A DNA stretch of 59,200 nt, taken from Butyrivibrio sp. CAG:318 (lineage in GTDB: Bacteria > Bacillota > Clostridia > Lachnospirales > Lachnospiraceae). The stretch's first letter is position 1. The number at the start of each line of letters is the position of its first letter. Of this stretch, positions 34,669 to 44,106 are shown piece by piece. The translations under genes and the position numbers were made by a program. Location of the stretch: positions 1 through 59,200 of the forward strand of contig FR889248.1 in NCBI GenBank assembly GCA_000431815.1. Reading direction: 5' to 3'. The notes beneath the pieces were generated by a model. That model made no database searches and had not been told where the DNA came from. It saw nothing but the letters and a program-made list of their open reading frames with translations.

Positions 34669-34697
34669 ATAATATCAGAAGTTTGATACAATTTCAA
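34669..34697 (-). promoter_or_regulatory. Promoter of aguB
   Basis: On the minus strand TTGAAA (34697-34692), 17 bp, TATTAT (34674-34669). Transcripts would start near 34662 and meet the leader terminator at once. Confidence 0.6.
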
Positions 34698-34752
34698 TTC
34701 TATTTTATTAGTAATTTTATCTGTAAAACAATTATATAATAGAATTAAAGTT

Positions 34753-35991
34753 CTATATCGTATTGCGTGTCAGGTGCGATACATCCATGTATACCGGAAG
34801 TCCGTTTTCATATTCGACAGGCGTTTCACCCTGGATAAGCGGCCTTAAATAGTCAAGCAATTCCGGCATAATGTCGTTGCCGCGTTCATTTATCCATTCA
34901 CGCGGAACACTTTTGGCTTCGTTGGCTATATCGGCAATTCGTGCATAACTGTATTCGATAGTATATGGCGAATCAGATACTCTGTTCATAACAACCATTA
35001 TACCACTTAAATCTTCTTCGGCATAACCTACCGCTGATTTTCCGGATGTATATGCCTCATCCAGGTCGGTTTTGGATGAAATATGGGCACCGCAGCGCTG
35101 CAAAGTGTTAATTTCAATGGAACGCACTTTGACTCCTAAGGTATCTTTAATTATATATTCAAGCGCTTTACCCGCACCGGAAAGCTGACTGTGTCCGAAA
35201 GTATCCGCACTGCTTTCGCCGGCACTTATATACTTGCCGTCGGCATCGTGAATGCCTTCCGAGACAGCGACAACCACACTGTCATTGGTCTTAAGAAGAC
35301 AACGGACGTCTTCCACAAACTCTTCACGATTAAAATCCGTTTCCGGAAGGTATATAAGTTGTGGCGCATTGCTGTAGGAATTTCTGGCAAGTGCTGCCGC
35401 AGCGGTAAGCCATCCGGCATCACGGCCCATTATCTCTATTATTGTGACTGTCTTGACCGCATAAATATATGTGTCGTGCGCGACTTCCAGAACAGATGTG
35501 GCAACATATTTGGCTGCCGAACCGAAGCCCGGAGTGTGGTCTGTTACCATAAGATCGTTATCGATTGTCTTAGGTACTCCTATAATGCGGATATCACTGC
35601 CGATGTTCCTGGCATAATCCGAAAGTTTCAGTACGGTATCCATAGAATCATTGCCGCCTATATAGAAAAAAGCTCCTATATTATATTCCTTAAAGCGTTT
35701 AAAAATTGTTTCATAAACAGAAACATCTTCTTTCCATGACGGGAGTTTGAAACGGCATGAGCCGAGGTACATTGCCGGGGTGTGTATGAGCCTTTTCATC
35801 AGCTCGGGATTTCCGGCAATGGTATTACTTAAATTCATCAGATTATCATCAATAATTCCTTTGATTCCGTTTACCGAGCCATATAATGTATCATATATAC
35901 CCGATTCGGCAACACCGGCAATTACACCGGCAAGACTTGCATTAATCGCGACGGTCGGACCGCCGGACTGCGCGACAAAACAGTTTTTCAT
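34753..35991 (-). CDS. pfp: Phosphofructokinase, pyrophosphate-type
   Basis: This 412-residue phosphofructokinase has FVAQSGGPTVAINASL at the N-terminus, YIGGNDSMDT (about 103) and GVPKTIDNDL (about 140). Asp-Asn in GGND and Lys in PKTIDND are marks of PPi-dependent rather than ATP-dependent enzymes. MGRDAGWLTAAAALA binds fructose 6-phosphate. It interconverts fructose 6-phosphate and fructose 1,6-bisphosphate with PPi in glycolysis. It is a single gene. Confidence 0.9.
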   Translation of the reverse strand: MKNCFVAQSGGPTVAINASLAGVIAGVAESGIYDTLYGSVNGIKGIIDDNLMNLSNTIAGNPELMKRLIHTPAMYLGSCRFKLPSWKEDVSVYETIFKRFKEYNIGAFFYIGGNDSMDTVLKLSDYARNIGSDIRIIGVPKTIDNDLMVTDHTPGFGSAAKYVATSVLEVAHDTYIYAVKTVTIIEIMGRDAGWLTAAAALARNSYSNAPQLIYLPETDFNREEFVEDVRCLLKTNDSVVVAVSEGIHDADGKYISAGESSADTFGHSQLSGAGKALEYIIKDTLGVKVRSIEINTLQRCGAHISSKTDLDEAYTSGKSAVGYAEEDLSGIMVVMNRVSDSPYTIEYSYARIADIANEAKSVPREWINERGNDIMPELLDYLRPLIQGETPVEYENGLPVYMDVSHLTRNTI

Positions 35992-36162
35992 AATCAGTCG
36001 ATTCTCCTTTAGGTTTTATTTTAAAACAGATTTACGACTAAAGGATACTTAAATAATGGCATAATGTCAAGGCTGTATACCAAATTGGCGATTGACGAAA
36101 TCAGGTTTCAAGGTTATAATAAATTAACAGATTATTTGAGGAATGACAGAACGGGGCATATT

Positions 36163-36513
36163 ATGGAAAATGAATTTGTAAGGCTTTATCAATCAACCAA
36201 CAGGCTTCAGGCCGAGATGATCGTCGACAATCTTAAGCATAACGGAATAAATTCTTATTATAAGAGTGAAGGTGCCGATGAGATCATGCAGTTGTCGGCG
36301 GGAATGTCTTTTATGGGAGATTCTGTTTATGTAAGACGGGCAGATATTGGAAAAGCGCAGACGGTACTAAAGGATTTTCTTAATGCCTCCGGTGTAAAAG
36401 ACCTCTCGCCCATCAGGCGTTCCGGACCGGTTCGCATTGGTGCGTTAATCTGGGTCATAATAATCGCAGCGGTTATTGTGGCGAGCGTGGTGCTATATAT
36501 AATTAAGGGATAA
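36163..36513 (+). CDS. DUF2007-like protein with C-terminal membrane helix
   Basis: The likely start is ATG 36163, which opens the conserved part; an in-frame ATG at 36064 adds 33 unlikely residues. 116 residues: a small alpha/beta domain (FVRLYQSTNRLQAEMIVDNL, then DSVYVRRADIGKAQTVLKDFL) matches the DUF2007 'putative signal transducing' family, followed by a membrane helix at about 90-113 (IGALIWVIIIAAVIVASVVLYII). The ribosome-binding site is weak (GGGGC). The function is unknown. Confidence 0.7.
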   Translation: MENEFVRLYQSTNRLQAEMIVDNLKHNGINSYYKSEGADEIMQLSAGMSFMGDSVYVRRADIGKAQTVLKDFLNASGVKDLSPIRRSGPVRIGALIWVIIIAAVIVASVVLYIIKG

Positions 36514-36556
36514 GGATATCTGGGACAATGGATTAATATCAGAAAGGAAAGAAAGA

Positions 36557-37972
36557 ATGGGTAAAATCAAAAACAGAATTATCTCATTGGCGGCAGCATG
36601 TCTGTTTGCCGTAGGACTGCTTCCGTCAGCAGTCAGTGCCGATGATGAGCCGATACTTTTTGTCAACGGCAAGGACATCATCGCAGCCGAAAACAACACG
36701 GTTCAGTGTGGAACCGGTAAGGCGGTTTATGATGCGGCTACGCACACACTTACACTTGACAACGCACAGATAACGGAACACACCAAGGATGGCGACATGC
36801 CAACTACCGGAAGAGGCGCTATCTATGCAATGTATACACCTCTCAATATAGTGCTTGTCGGAGACAACAGTATAGACATTGATGGTGACAATTATCAGTA
36901 CGCATACGGAATTTACGTATGGGAGCAGAATCTTACCATCAGCAGTGAGAACAAGGGTTCGCTTACAATTGCGAGCAATAACAGGACGATTGAAGCACAG
37001 GGCAAGGTTACTATAGATAATGTCAGTCTTGACCTTACGGCCGCCAAAGCAGATTGTGACGGCATGGGCGGTGAGTCATTTGAAATCAAATCATCAGACA
37101 TTAAGTTAAGATCTGACGGCTGGGGTATATACTCAGAAAATGATTTCAATGTAAGTGACAGTAAGTTTGATATACAGTCTCCATTAAATAATATTATGGT
37201 GGATGAAGGAAAACTGACAGCTTCCAATACGAAATTTTATGTGAAAAACACAATGGGCGGCTGCGCAATTTATGCCGGCAAAGATATTACAATAGAAAAC
37301 GGCAGTTATGTAGAAGCGGAAAGTGAACCGGACTGTGCAATCTTCACACCGGAAAATATTAAACTTGATAATTCGGAATTTCATCTTAAAGGATGGTATC
37401 CGGGTATCATGAGTAGCGGCGATATGGAAATTAAGGACAGTAAGGTCGAATCCAAATCGACGGATGACATAGGAATCTGGTCCAGATCCAATTTGACAAT
37501 AATCGGAAATTCCGAGGTTAAGTCAAACGGAATCGGTGCCGCAGGTGAATTTGCAATAGAACCGGCAGACGGCAGTTATGCAGAGGTGTCGGCAGACGGA
37601 AATAAATCGTTGGCCAAGACAAGAATCATAATGGATGAAGTGAAAGATGATTTCTATTATGTGATTCATAAGCATACGTTAAGCTGGGTTATCGACAAAG
37701 AACCGACAGTGAATGAAGAGGGCATTAAGCATGAGGAATGTTCTACCTGTGATTACAAGGGTGAGGCAGTTCCAATCGACAAGCTTACACCGGATACGCC
37801 ATCGGACGATAAGCCGTCAGATGACAAGCCGTCAGATGACAAGCCGTCAGACGATATTCCGCCAGCAACAGGCAATAATCCGGGAACAGTAATCTGGATT
37901 GCCGCAATCGCTGTATGCGGAGCAGCAGTTACAATAACTTCAGCATGCAGATATAAGAAAGAAAACAGATAA
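36557..37972 (+). CDS. Secreted, wall-attached beta-helix-like protein
   Basis: 471 residues: signal peptide (about 1-28, cleaved after AVSA), then about 330 residues of short repeated strands with regular Gly/Asn turns (LTLDNAQIT, LTISSENKGSLTIASN, DITIENGSYVEAE, MEIKDSKVESKS, LTIIGNSEVKSNG), suggesting a right-handed beta helix. A short domain with CSTCDYKGEA follows, then a PSDDK repeat linker and a C-terminal sorting-like end: PPATGN, a membrane helix and KKENR. It is probably displayed on the cell wall; ligand unknown. Confidence 0.82.
   Translation: MGKIKNRIISLAAACLFAVGLLPSAVSADDEPILFVNGKDIIAAENNTVQCGTGKAVYDAATHTLTLDNAQITEHTKDGDMPTTGRGAIYAMYTPLNIVLVGDNSIDIDGDNYQYAYGIYVWEQNLTISSENKGSLTIASNNRTIEAQGKVTIDNVSLDLTAAKADCDGMGGESFEIKSSDIKLRSDGWGIYSENDFNVSDSKFDIQSPLNNIMVDEGKLTASNTKFYVKNTMGGCAIYAGKDITIENGSYVEAESEPDCAIFTPENIKLDNSEFHLKGWYPGIMSSGDMEIKDSKVESKSTDDIGIWSRSNLTIIGNSEVKSNGIGAAGEFAIEPADGSYAEVSADGNKSLAKTRIIMDEVKDDFYYVIHKHTLSWVIDKEPTVNEEGIKHEECSTCDYKGEAVPIDKLTPDTPSDDKPSDDKPSDDKPSDDIPPATGNNPGTVIWIAAIAVCGAAVTITSACRYKKENR
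37798..37858 (+). repeat. 15-bp tandem coding repeat (PSDDK linker)
   Basis: Four near-identical 15-bp units encode PSDDK-type repeats in the wall-spanning linker. Confidence 0.8.
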
Positions 37973-37992
37973 TACAGAACAGATGTTAAAGA

Positions 37993-38019
37993 AAAATGGG
38001 CTGCGTTCGCAGCCCATTT
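37993..38019. terminator. Bidirectional terminator
   Basis: AAATGGGCTGC/GCAGCCCATTT with a four-base loop, T-rich on both strands, between convergent genes. Confidence 0.85.
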
Positions 38020-38034
38020 CGTATATCTTTTATA

Positions 38035-40323
38035 TTACAATGTAACAGTATATGTCATGCTTCCTGCAATATCGATGGTATCTGCAAGTCCGACAAGTTC
38101 AACCTTGCAAGGCTTAGCAGTATCAACAGTGATATTAACAGTGTTGCCATCGCGTACAACCTTAATGTGTGCGGCTTCTGACTTATCCATGTTATAAACT
38201 GTAGTCTCGGCTGTGCCTGTGAGACCGAATACACGGAATGTAAGATTCTCTGAGTAATCATAGTCAGGGCCCGGAGCATCCGGATTGATTGCTACGATGC
38301 TGTTTTCGCGTGCAAGAAGAGGAATTTCAAGATATCCGCACTCCTCTTTGTACCACTTACCACCTTCATAGGTCTTGCCGCTGAAGTAATTGGTCCATTT
38401 TCCTTCCGGAAGATAGAACTGAGCAATGCTCTTGTCGTTGAAAATAGGAGCAACGAGGAGCGAATCACCCATCATGTACTGCTTGTCAAGATAAGCAGTG
38501 TTGCGGTCATCTGTAAACTCAAGAACCATACTTCTCATCATAGGAATACCTGTCTGTGAAGTATAGATTGCATTTCTGTAAAGGTAAGGCATAAGAGAAG
38601 CCTTTAACTTGGTAAATGTTCTTACAACATCAACCGCTTCTTCATCATATACCCAAGGCACTCTGTAAGACTGGCTTCCGTGGAGTCTTGAATGTGATGA
38701 AAGAAGACCGAAAGCAGCCCATCTCTTATATACATCAGGAGTTGAAGTATGCTCAAATCCACCGATATCGTGGCTCCAGTAACCGAAACCTGACATGCAG
38801 AGTGAGAGACCGCCTCTTAAACTCTCCTCCATTGATACATAATCTGACCAGCAGTCGCCGCCCCAGTGTACAGGGAATTTCTGACCACCGACAGTAGCAG
38901 AACGTGCAAAAAGAACTGCCTCGCCCTTGCCTCTTTTTCTTTCAAGAAGCTCATATACGCATTTGTTGTAGAGATATGTATAATAGTTGTGCATCTTCAT
39001 CGGATCGGAGCCGTCATAGTAAACAACGTTCTCTGTAGGAATTCTTTCACCAAAGTCTGTCTTGAAGCAGTCAACGCCCATATCAAGAAGAACTTCAAGC
39101 TTGTCCTGGAACCATTTCCATGCCTCAGGATTGGTGAAGTCGACAATTGCCATTCCCGGCTGCCACATATCCCACTGCCATACATCGCCGTTGGTACGCT
39201 TGATGAAGTAACCTTTCTCACATCCCTCTTTGAAAAGGCGTGATTCCTGACCGATATATGAGTTGATCCATACACAGATGTTAAGTCCCTTTGCTTTAAG
39301 TCTCTTGAGAAGACCTTCAGGATCCGGGAAAACTCTTTCGTCCCATACGAAATCAGACCAGTGGAACTCTTTCATCCAGAAGCAGTCGAAGTGGAAAGTT
39401 CTGAGCGGGATTCCGCGGTCAAGCATTCCGTCAACAAAGCTCATAACGGTATCTTCATCATAGTTGGTCGTGAATGAAGTTGAAAGCCATAATCCGAAAG
39501 TCCAAGGTGCCGGAAGTGAAGGCTTACCGGTAAGGTCTGTATATTTAACAAGTACGTCCTTCATTGTAGGACCGTCGAAAAGGAAATAATCAAGGTAATC
39601 ACCCGGTACCGAGAATTCAGTCTTGGTAACCATTTCCGTTCCAATCTCAAATTCAACCTTCTCAGGATGATTTACGAGAACACCGTATCCCTTGTTGGAT
39701 ACGAAGAAAGGAATGTTCTTGTATGACTGCTCTGTGCTTGTACCGCCGTCGGCGTTCCAGATTTCAACTGACTGACCGTTCTTGGCAAACGGTGTGAAAT
39801 GCTCGCCGAGACCGTAGATAAGCTCTCCTACATCGATAGAAAGCTGCTGACGTACATAAGTGTCCTCGTCGTCGCCCTTATCGTATGCAAGACCCTTCCA
39901 GTCAGTCTTCATAATGGCAAGGTCTCTTCCAGAAGCTTTGGAAATAACCTCTCCGTTTCTCTTGTATGTCATAGACCAAGGCTTCTTGGTAATCTCAAGG
40001 CTTAAGCTGCCGCTTGTGATGATAACCATATCATCGGAATCCTTAACGTCAAGAACCTGATCCTCCATATTAAGTTCAAATTCAGGGCCTTTATGGATTC
40101 TTCCGAGATGATGAGCCATCTGAAGACGGATAACGCCCGGCATAGGTGATGTGATTATAAGTGTAAGATTAATGCTTCCGAGAGTACATCCTCTGTTAGC
40201 GATAGGTACGGTCGGTGCGCATAAGGTAACTTTACGCTCTTCTACTGTTGTAAAATATACTTCCTGTGGTGCAAAACATTCGCAGCCTTCTTTCTGAAGC
40301 CAGCATCCGTTACTAAATTTCAT
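38035..40323 (-). CDS. yicI: GH31 glycosidase, alpha-xylosidase type
   Basis: Start is ATG 40323 with AAAGGAGGAATT (762 residues; E. coli YicI is 772). GH31 marks: nucleophile aspartate in DCFKTDFGERIPT (about 410) and acid/base aspartate in HWGGDCWSDY (about 477), with the flanking FARSATVGGQKFP and GFGYWSHDIGGFE. The KTDFGE context is typical of alpha-xylosidases acting on isoprimeverose and xyloglucan oligosaccharides. There is no signal peptide, so it works in the cytoplasm. The divergent kinase gene (40513) may help control sugar use. Confidence 0.9.
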   Translation of the reverse strand: MKFSNGCWLQKEGCECFAPQEVYFTTVEERKVTLCAPTVPIANRGCTLGSINLTLIITSPMPGVIRLQMAHHLGRIHKGPEFELNMEDQVLDVKDSDDMVIITSGSLSLEITKKPWSMTYKRNGEVISKASGRDLAIMKTDWKGLAYDKGDDEDTYVRQQLSIDVGELIYGLGEHFTPFAKNGQSVEIWNADGGTSTEQSYKNIPFFVSNKGYGVLVNHPEKVEFEIGTEMVTKTEFSVPGDYLDYFLFDGPTMKDVLVKYTDLTGKPSLPAPWTFGLWLSTSFTTNYDEDTVMSFVDGMLDRGIPLRTFHFDCFWMKEFHWSDFVWDERVFPDPEGLLKRLKAKGLNICVWINSYIGQESRLFKEGCEKGYFIKRTNGDVWQWDMWQPGMAIVDFTNPEAWKWFQDKLEVLLDMGVDCFKTDFGERIPTENVVYYDGSDPMKMHNYYTYLYNKCVYELLERKRGKGEAVLFARSATVGGQKFPVHWGGDCWSDYVSMEESLRGGLSLCMSGFGYWSHDIGGFEHTSTPDVYKRWAAFGLLSSHSRLHGSQSYRVPWVYDEEAVDVVRTFTKLKASLMPYLYRNAIYTSQTGIPMMRSMVLEFTDDRNTAYLDKQYMMGDSLLVAPIFNDKSIAQFYLPEGKWTNYFSGKTYEGGKWYKEECGYLEIPLLARENSIVAINPDAPGPDYDYSENLTFRVFGLTGTAETTVYNMDKSEAAHIKVVRDGNTVNITVDTAKPCKVELVGLADTIDIAGSMTYTVTL

Positions 40324-40451
40324 AATTCCTCCTTTTTGCAAATAAAAATCTGCCTAAGCATAATTATATAAGTCATTATATCTTAGGCATGTCAGGAAAA
40401 CTACCCCGATTATTGGACATGATTACCCTAAAATTTATTGATATTCGCAGT

Positions 40452-40480
40452 TTGACAGTGTGTGAAAAGATACTTATAAT
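40452..40480 (+). promoter_or_regulatory. Promoter of the sensor kinase gene
   Basis: Consensus TTGACA, 17 bp, TATAAT. Two ACCC boxes (CTACCCCGATTATTGG and ATTACCCTAAAATTTATTG) lie just upstream between the divergent genes. Confidence 0.75.
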
Positions 40481-40512
40481 ATAATCCAGATATAGACATT
40501 CCGGAGGATAGT

Positions 40513-42312
40513 ATGAGAAAACTCATTAAAAATATAACTGACCGCTACAAACATGCCAAGATGAAGAACCAGCTGATCATTATGTATTTTGCGGCAGTAT
40601 TTGTCCCGATTATCTTAGTCGGCATTATACTTGTGGCAGGTAATGCAAGAAGGCTTGTGACATACCACAGTGATTTGTTAAAAGCCAACAACGACCGTAT
40701 CCGCTCTGTACTTTATGAAATTACAAGCCAGATATACAGTATCTCCGGAGAAATTGCTTTTAATAATGACCTTGTGGAAGTTCTCTCTATGGAATACCCG
40801 GATGAGAGAGCATTCAAGAGTGAGGTCGATAAACTGGGACCCTTGGAATATTACCAGAACAACTACTCCGGCATATCAGGTGTGGAGATATATACCAGCC
40901 AGCGCGGTGTGCAGAATTACAGGAATTTCAGACCGATAACGGATGATGTGGTTATGTCGGATTGGTATAAGACGGCATCGGACCAGTACAGTGTATTCTG
41001 GGACAGCGTTGAACGTGAGGATACCGGAGGCAATAAATACCGTGGTCTTGCACTTGTCCGCAAGATTACATTATATGATTCCGATGCCGAAGCGATCCTG
41101 CTTATTCATGTCAGCGACAATTATCTTAAGAGCAGGATAGAAGATAATGAAGAGGATGTTCTTCTTGCACTTGAGAACAAAAATGTATTTTATAGCAACA
41201 AACGTGACAATGAAGGCAGGTCGGACCTGCTTAATGTGATTGAGGGCGGGGATGAATATTTTTCATATGAAGGCGACATGGAATATCGAGGTGCCATGAA
41301 TATGACATACATATCGACATTGAGCATGGAACAGTCGGATTCACTTATGTACATAGTGACGATTAGTAATTCCGCCTATAACAGTGTCCAGCAGATAGTT
41401 ATGATTACTGTGCTCATTATTGCACTGGCCGTTATTCTGCCTGCGGTGCTTATGAGATTTTTCGTAATGGGATTTTCCAGCCAGGTAGGCAGAATGCGTG
41501 ATGAAATGTATAGCGCCAGCCAGGGAGATTATGATTCCATGGAGGATTTTGACGGGTGCTATGAACTTACGGCAGCATACAAAGATCTCTGGATAATGCT
41601 GGACAAGATTAAAGAAAAAGACGCGGCAATGTATGCTAAGGAAATCAATGAGCAGAAACTTCTCAACGCGCAGCAGAAAATGGAATTCCAGATGCTTGCA
41701 AGTCAGATTAATCCGCACTTTTTGTATAATACGCTTGAAATGATAAGAATGAAAGCTATAACAGTCGGCGACACAGAGACTGCAACAGCAATCAAACTTC
41801 TCGGCAAATCCATGCGATATGTGCTTGACAATACCGGAATCGAATATACAACGGTTGCCAAGGAGTTATCCCATATTGAGACATATCTCCAGATTCAGAA
41901 ACTGAGATTCGGTGAAAGAGTAAATTACGAAATCCGGTCCGAGGAAGATATTAATCTGAACAAAATAAGAATACTGCCTCTTCTTCTGCAGCCGATAGTT
42001 GAGAATGCGATACTTCACGGACTGGAGGAAGTGGAATCCGGAGGACAGATAACAGTGAATATCCACCGGGATATAAATAATCCGGATACGCTTATAATTT
42101 CCATAAGGGATAACGGATGCGGAATGGATGCGGACACACTTAATAATATGCGGATTAATCTTGAAAAAGGAAATATAAGTAAGCGATACGGAATAGGACT
42201 TTATAATATTAACCAGCGTATCAGGCTGTGTTACGGAATGGGATACGGACTGTCAATTGACAGTGAAGAAGGAAACGGAACGACGGTTACCGCCAGGATA
42301 AGAATAATGTAA
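40513..42312 (+). CDS. YesM-type sensor histidine kinase
   Basis: 599 residues: membrane helix about 21-44, an extracellular sensor domain about 45-290, a second helix about 297-320, HAMP to about 375, then a LytS/YesM-type kinase core with phospho-acceptor histidine in SQINPHFLYNTLEMIRM (about 405) and ATP-binding boxes NAILHGLEE, DNGCGMD and GIGLYNINQRI. Such kinases usually pair with an AraC-type response regulator that controls carbohydrate genes. None is next to it, so it is an orphan here. It is divergent from the alpha-xylosidase gene, suggesting oligosaccharide sensing. Confidence 0.9.
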   Translation: MRKLIKNITDRYKHAKMKNQLIIMYFAAVFVPIILVGIILVAGNARRLVTYHSDLLKANNDRIRSVLYEITSQIYSISGEIAFNNDLVEVLSMEYPDERAFKSEVDKLGPLEYYQNNYSGISGVEIYTSQRGVQNYRNFRPITDDVVMSDWYKTASDQYSVFWDSVEREDTGGNKYRGLALVRKITLYDSDAEAILLIHVSDNYLKSRIEDNEEDVLLALENKNVFYSNKRDNEGRSDLLNVIEGGDEYFSYEGDMEYRGAMNMTYISTLSMEQSDSLMYIVTISNSAYNSVQQIVMITVLIIALAVILPAVLMRFFVMGFSSQVGRMRDEMYSASQGDYDSMEDFDGCYELTAAYKDLWIMLDKIKEKDAAMYAKEINEQKLLNAQQKMEFQMLASQINPHFLYNTLEMIRMKAITVGDTETATAIKLLGKSMRYVLDNTGIEYTTVAKELSHIETYLQIQKLRFGERVNYEIRSEEDINLNKIRILPLLLQPIVENAILHGLEEVESGGQITVNIHRDINNPDTLIISIRDNGCGMDADTLNNMRINLEKGNISKRYGIGLYNINQRIRLCYGMGYGLSIDSEEGNGTTVTARIRIM

Positions 42313-42421
42313 AAACGAAATAGGGTGACTATTGCTCTCTTTTTTCGCGACCCTTGATTTTGGTATGGCGGCGTGGCGATATGGGCTGCCGGATGAGTAA
42401 TATAATAGTGTATAATATGAT
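42313..42421. other. Intergenic before repeat copy D
   Basis: No gene is supported. It contains a GC-richer stretch (GGCGGCGTGGCGATATGGGC) but no convincing terminator. Confidence 0.45.
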
Positions 42422-42604
42422 AAAATCACACTTTTTTGCTTAAAATCAGCAATTTGGTGTCAATAAAATGCTATATGTGGCACACTAACATGGTAATATA
42501 TGAAAACATATATATTAAAAGATATATGAAGCTTAATATATTACAATGTAAGAACTGTCAAATTGACACCAAATGCCCCGAAAATTGCAAAAAAGTGTGA
42601 TTTT
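42422..42604 (-). repeat. Inverted-repeat extragenic element, copy D
   Basis: 183 bp with the best-preserved ends: AAAATCACACTTTTTTGC at both edges in inverted orientation, and AATTTGGTGTCAAT / ATTGACACCAAAT just inside. The interior, read on the minus strand, aligns along its length with the interior of copy A (3226-3406), so the two insertions have opposite orientation. No coding capacity; no clear target-site duplication. Confidence 0.8.
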
Positions 42605-42693
42605 GTAAATTTCAAATCTTAAATAATATCATTCAAGATACTTAAAAGCCCCAAATACATCAATTATTTATATTCCCATGTATTTTATATAAA

Positions 42694-43758
42694 TTATTTA
42701 CTGTATTTCACAAGCATATCCACAATCGTGCGGCTTGCGTCTTTCTGGCTGCCGCTTAACATAGCCTTGATATATTTATCCCTGTTGTCATACAATGAAC
42801 ATATTGTATCAAACAGCAGATTATCGGACATGGCCTCTTCTTCAAGAACAGCGGAAAATCCCTGCTTTTTGAAGGATGCGGCATTGAGAAGTTGGTCGCC
42901 GCGGCTTGCGTCTGCAGGAAGAGGAATGAGAAGGTTAGGCTTCTTCATGGCAAGGAGTTCACATATTACGTTGGCACCGGCGCGCGATACGACTATGTCG
43001 GCCGCTGCGTACAAATCCTTAAGCTCCTCGTTGACATACTCAAACTGCTTGTAACCGGTAGTATTATTGAAAGATTCATCAACCTTACCCTTGCCACAGA
43101 TGTGTATTATCTGAAAACGCTCCAGAAGCTGTGGAAGGATGGCGCGGATGGCCTCGTTAACATGAAGGGCTCCGAGGCTTCCACCGATAATCATAAGCAC
43201 GGGCTTAAGTGTGTTGAATCCGCAGAAACTGAGTCCGGCAGCTTTATCGCCGTGGAGAAGTTCGTCGCGGATAGGCGTTCCGGTAAGGACTCCCTTGCCG
43301 TCAGGAATGAGCTTGACTGTCTCAGGGAAGTTACAGCATACTTTTACAGTATGCTTCTGGCAAAGTCTGTTGGCAAGTCCGGGCGTCATATCGGACTCAT
43401 GCGCAATAACCGGGATGTTCATTTTGTCGGCTGCCATAACTACAGGAACAGCGACAAAACCACCTTTGGAAAATACGATATCGGGACTAATCTGCCTGAT
43501 AAGCTTCTTGGCCTGCGAAAATCCCTTGATAACCCTGAAAGGATCGGTAAAATTCTTAACATCAAAATATCGTCTTAATTTACCGGACGCTATTCCATAG
43601 TACGCAACGCCAAGGTCTTCCATCAGTTTCTTCTCAATTCCGTTATATGAACCGATATAGGATACTTCAAAACCGGCATCCCTAAGGTAAGGTAAAAGAG
43701 CGATGTTCGGAGTTACATGTCCGGCAGTTCCGCCGCCGGTAAGAACTATCTTCTTCAT
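42694..43758 (-). CDS. murG: UDP-GlcNAc:undecaprenyl-PP-MurNAc-pentapeptide GlcNAc transferase
   Basis: 354 residues of the GT28 family: GGGTAGHVTPN at the N-terminus (lipid I site), HESDMTPGLANR, SLGALHVNEAI, and the UDP-GlcNAc site SRAGANVICELLAMKKPNLLIPLP (about 262-285). It makes lipid II on the inner face of the membrane for peptidoglycan. The gene is outside the usual dcw cluster. It overlaps the TSCPD gene by one base (stop/start fusion), so the two are co-translated. Confidence 0.95.
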   Translation of the reverse strand: MKKIVLTGGGTAGHVTPNIALLPYLRDAGFEVSYIGSYNGIEKKLMEDLGVAYYGIASGKLRRYFDVKNFTDPFRVIKGFSQAKKLIRQISPDIVFSKGGFVAVPVVMAADKMNIPVIAHESDMTPGLANRLCQKHTVKVCCNFPETVKLIPDGKGVLTGTPIRDELLHGDKAAGLSFCGFNTLKPVLMIIGGSLGALHVNEAIRAILPQLLERFQIIHICGKGKVDESFNNTTGYKQFEYVNEELKDLYAAADIVVSRAGANVICELLAMKKPNLLIPLPADASRGDQLLNAASFKKQGFSAVLEEEAMSDNLLFDTICSLYDNRDKYIKAMLSGSQKDASRTIVDMLVKYSK

Positions 43759-44009
43759 TATGCGTGCGCCTCCTTATACTGCCGGAGTGCCTTGGCTAAC
43801 TGATCCGGGCATGATGTAGGGCGGAAACCGCACTTGATGCCTTCGAGCCTGTTAATCGCATCGTCTATATTCATGCCGGCAATGAGGGCTGCAACACCCT
43901 GCGTGTTACCGGAACATCCGCCGACAAAACGTACGGACTTGATAATGTTGTCTTCAATTTCAAAATCAATTTCACTTGAGCAGACGCCCTGTGTCTTATA
44001 AGTATTCAA
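43758..44009 (-). CDS. TSCPD domain protein (TIGR03905-like)
   Basis: 83 residues with GxCSSEIDFEIEDNIIKSVRFVGGCSGNTQGVAAL and the C-terminal TSCPDQLAKAL that names the domain. Related domains occur at the end of class II ribonucleotide reductases, where the cysteines take part in reduction. Stand-alone forms are common in Clostridia; the role is unknown. It is the first gene of the unit with murG. The ribosome-binding site is AGGAGGTATTGTT. Confidence 0.88.
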   Translation of the reverse strand: MNTYKTQGVCSSEIDFEIEDNIIKSVRFVGGCSGNTQGVAALIAGMNIDDAINRLEGIKCGFRPTSCPDQLAKALRQYKEAHA

Positions 44010-44106
44010 AACAATACCTCCTGTCTGTCACTTATTTTTTTACAGTATAGCATAGATAAGCAAAAAGTGATACAATAAAAAAAATTAACCGCCAAGGAGG
44101 ATAAAA

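Noticed and set aside
36064..36162. 33-residue N-terminal extension of the DUF2007-like protein
   Set aside because: There is no ribosome-binding site at 36064, and the conserved domain begins at the ATG at 36163.
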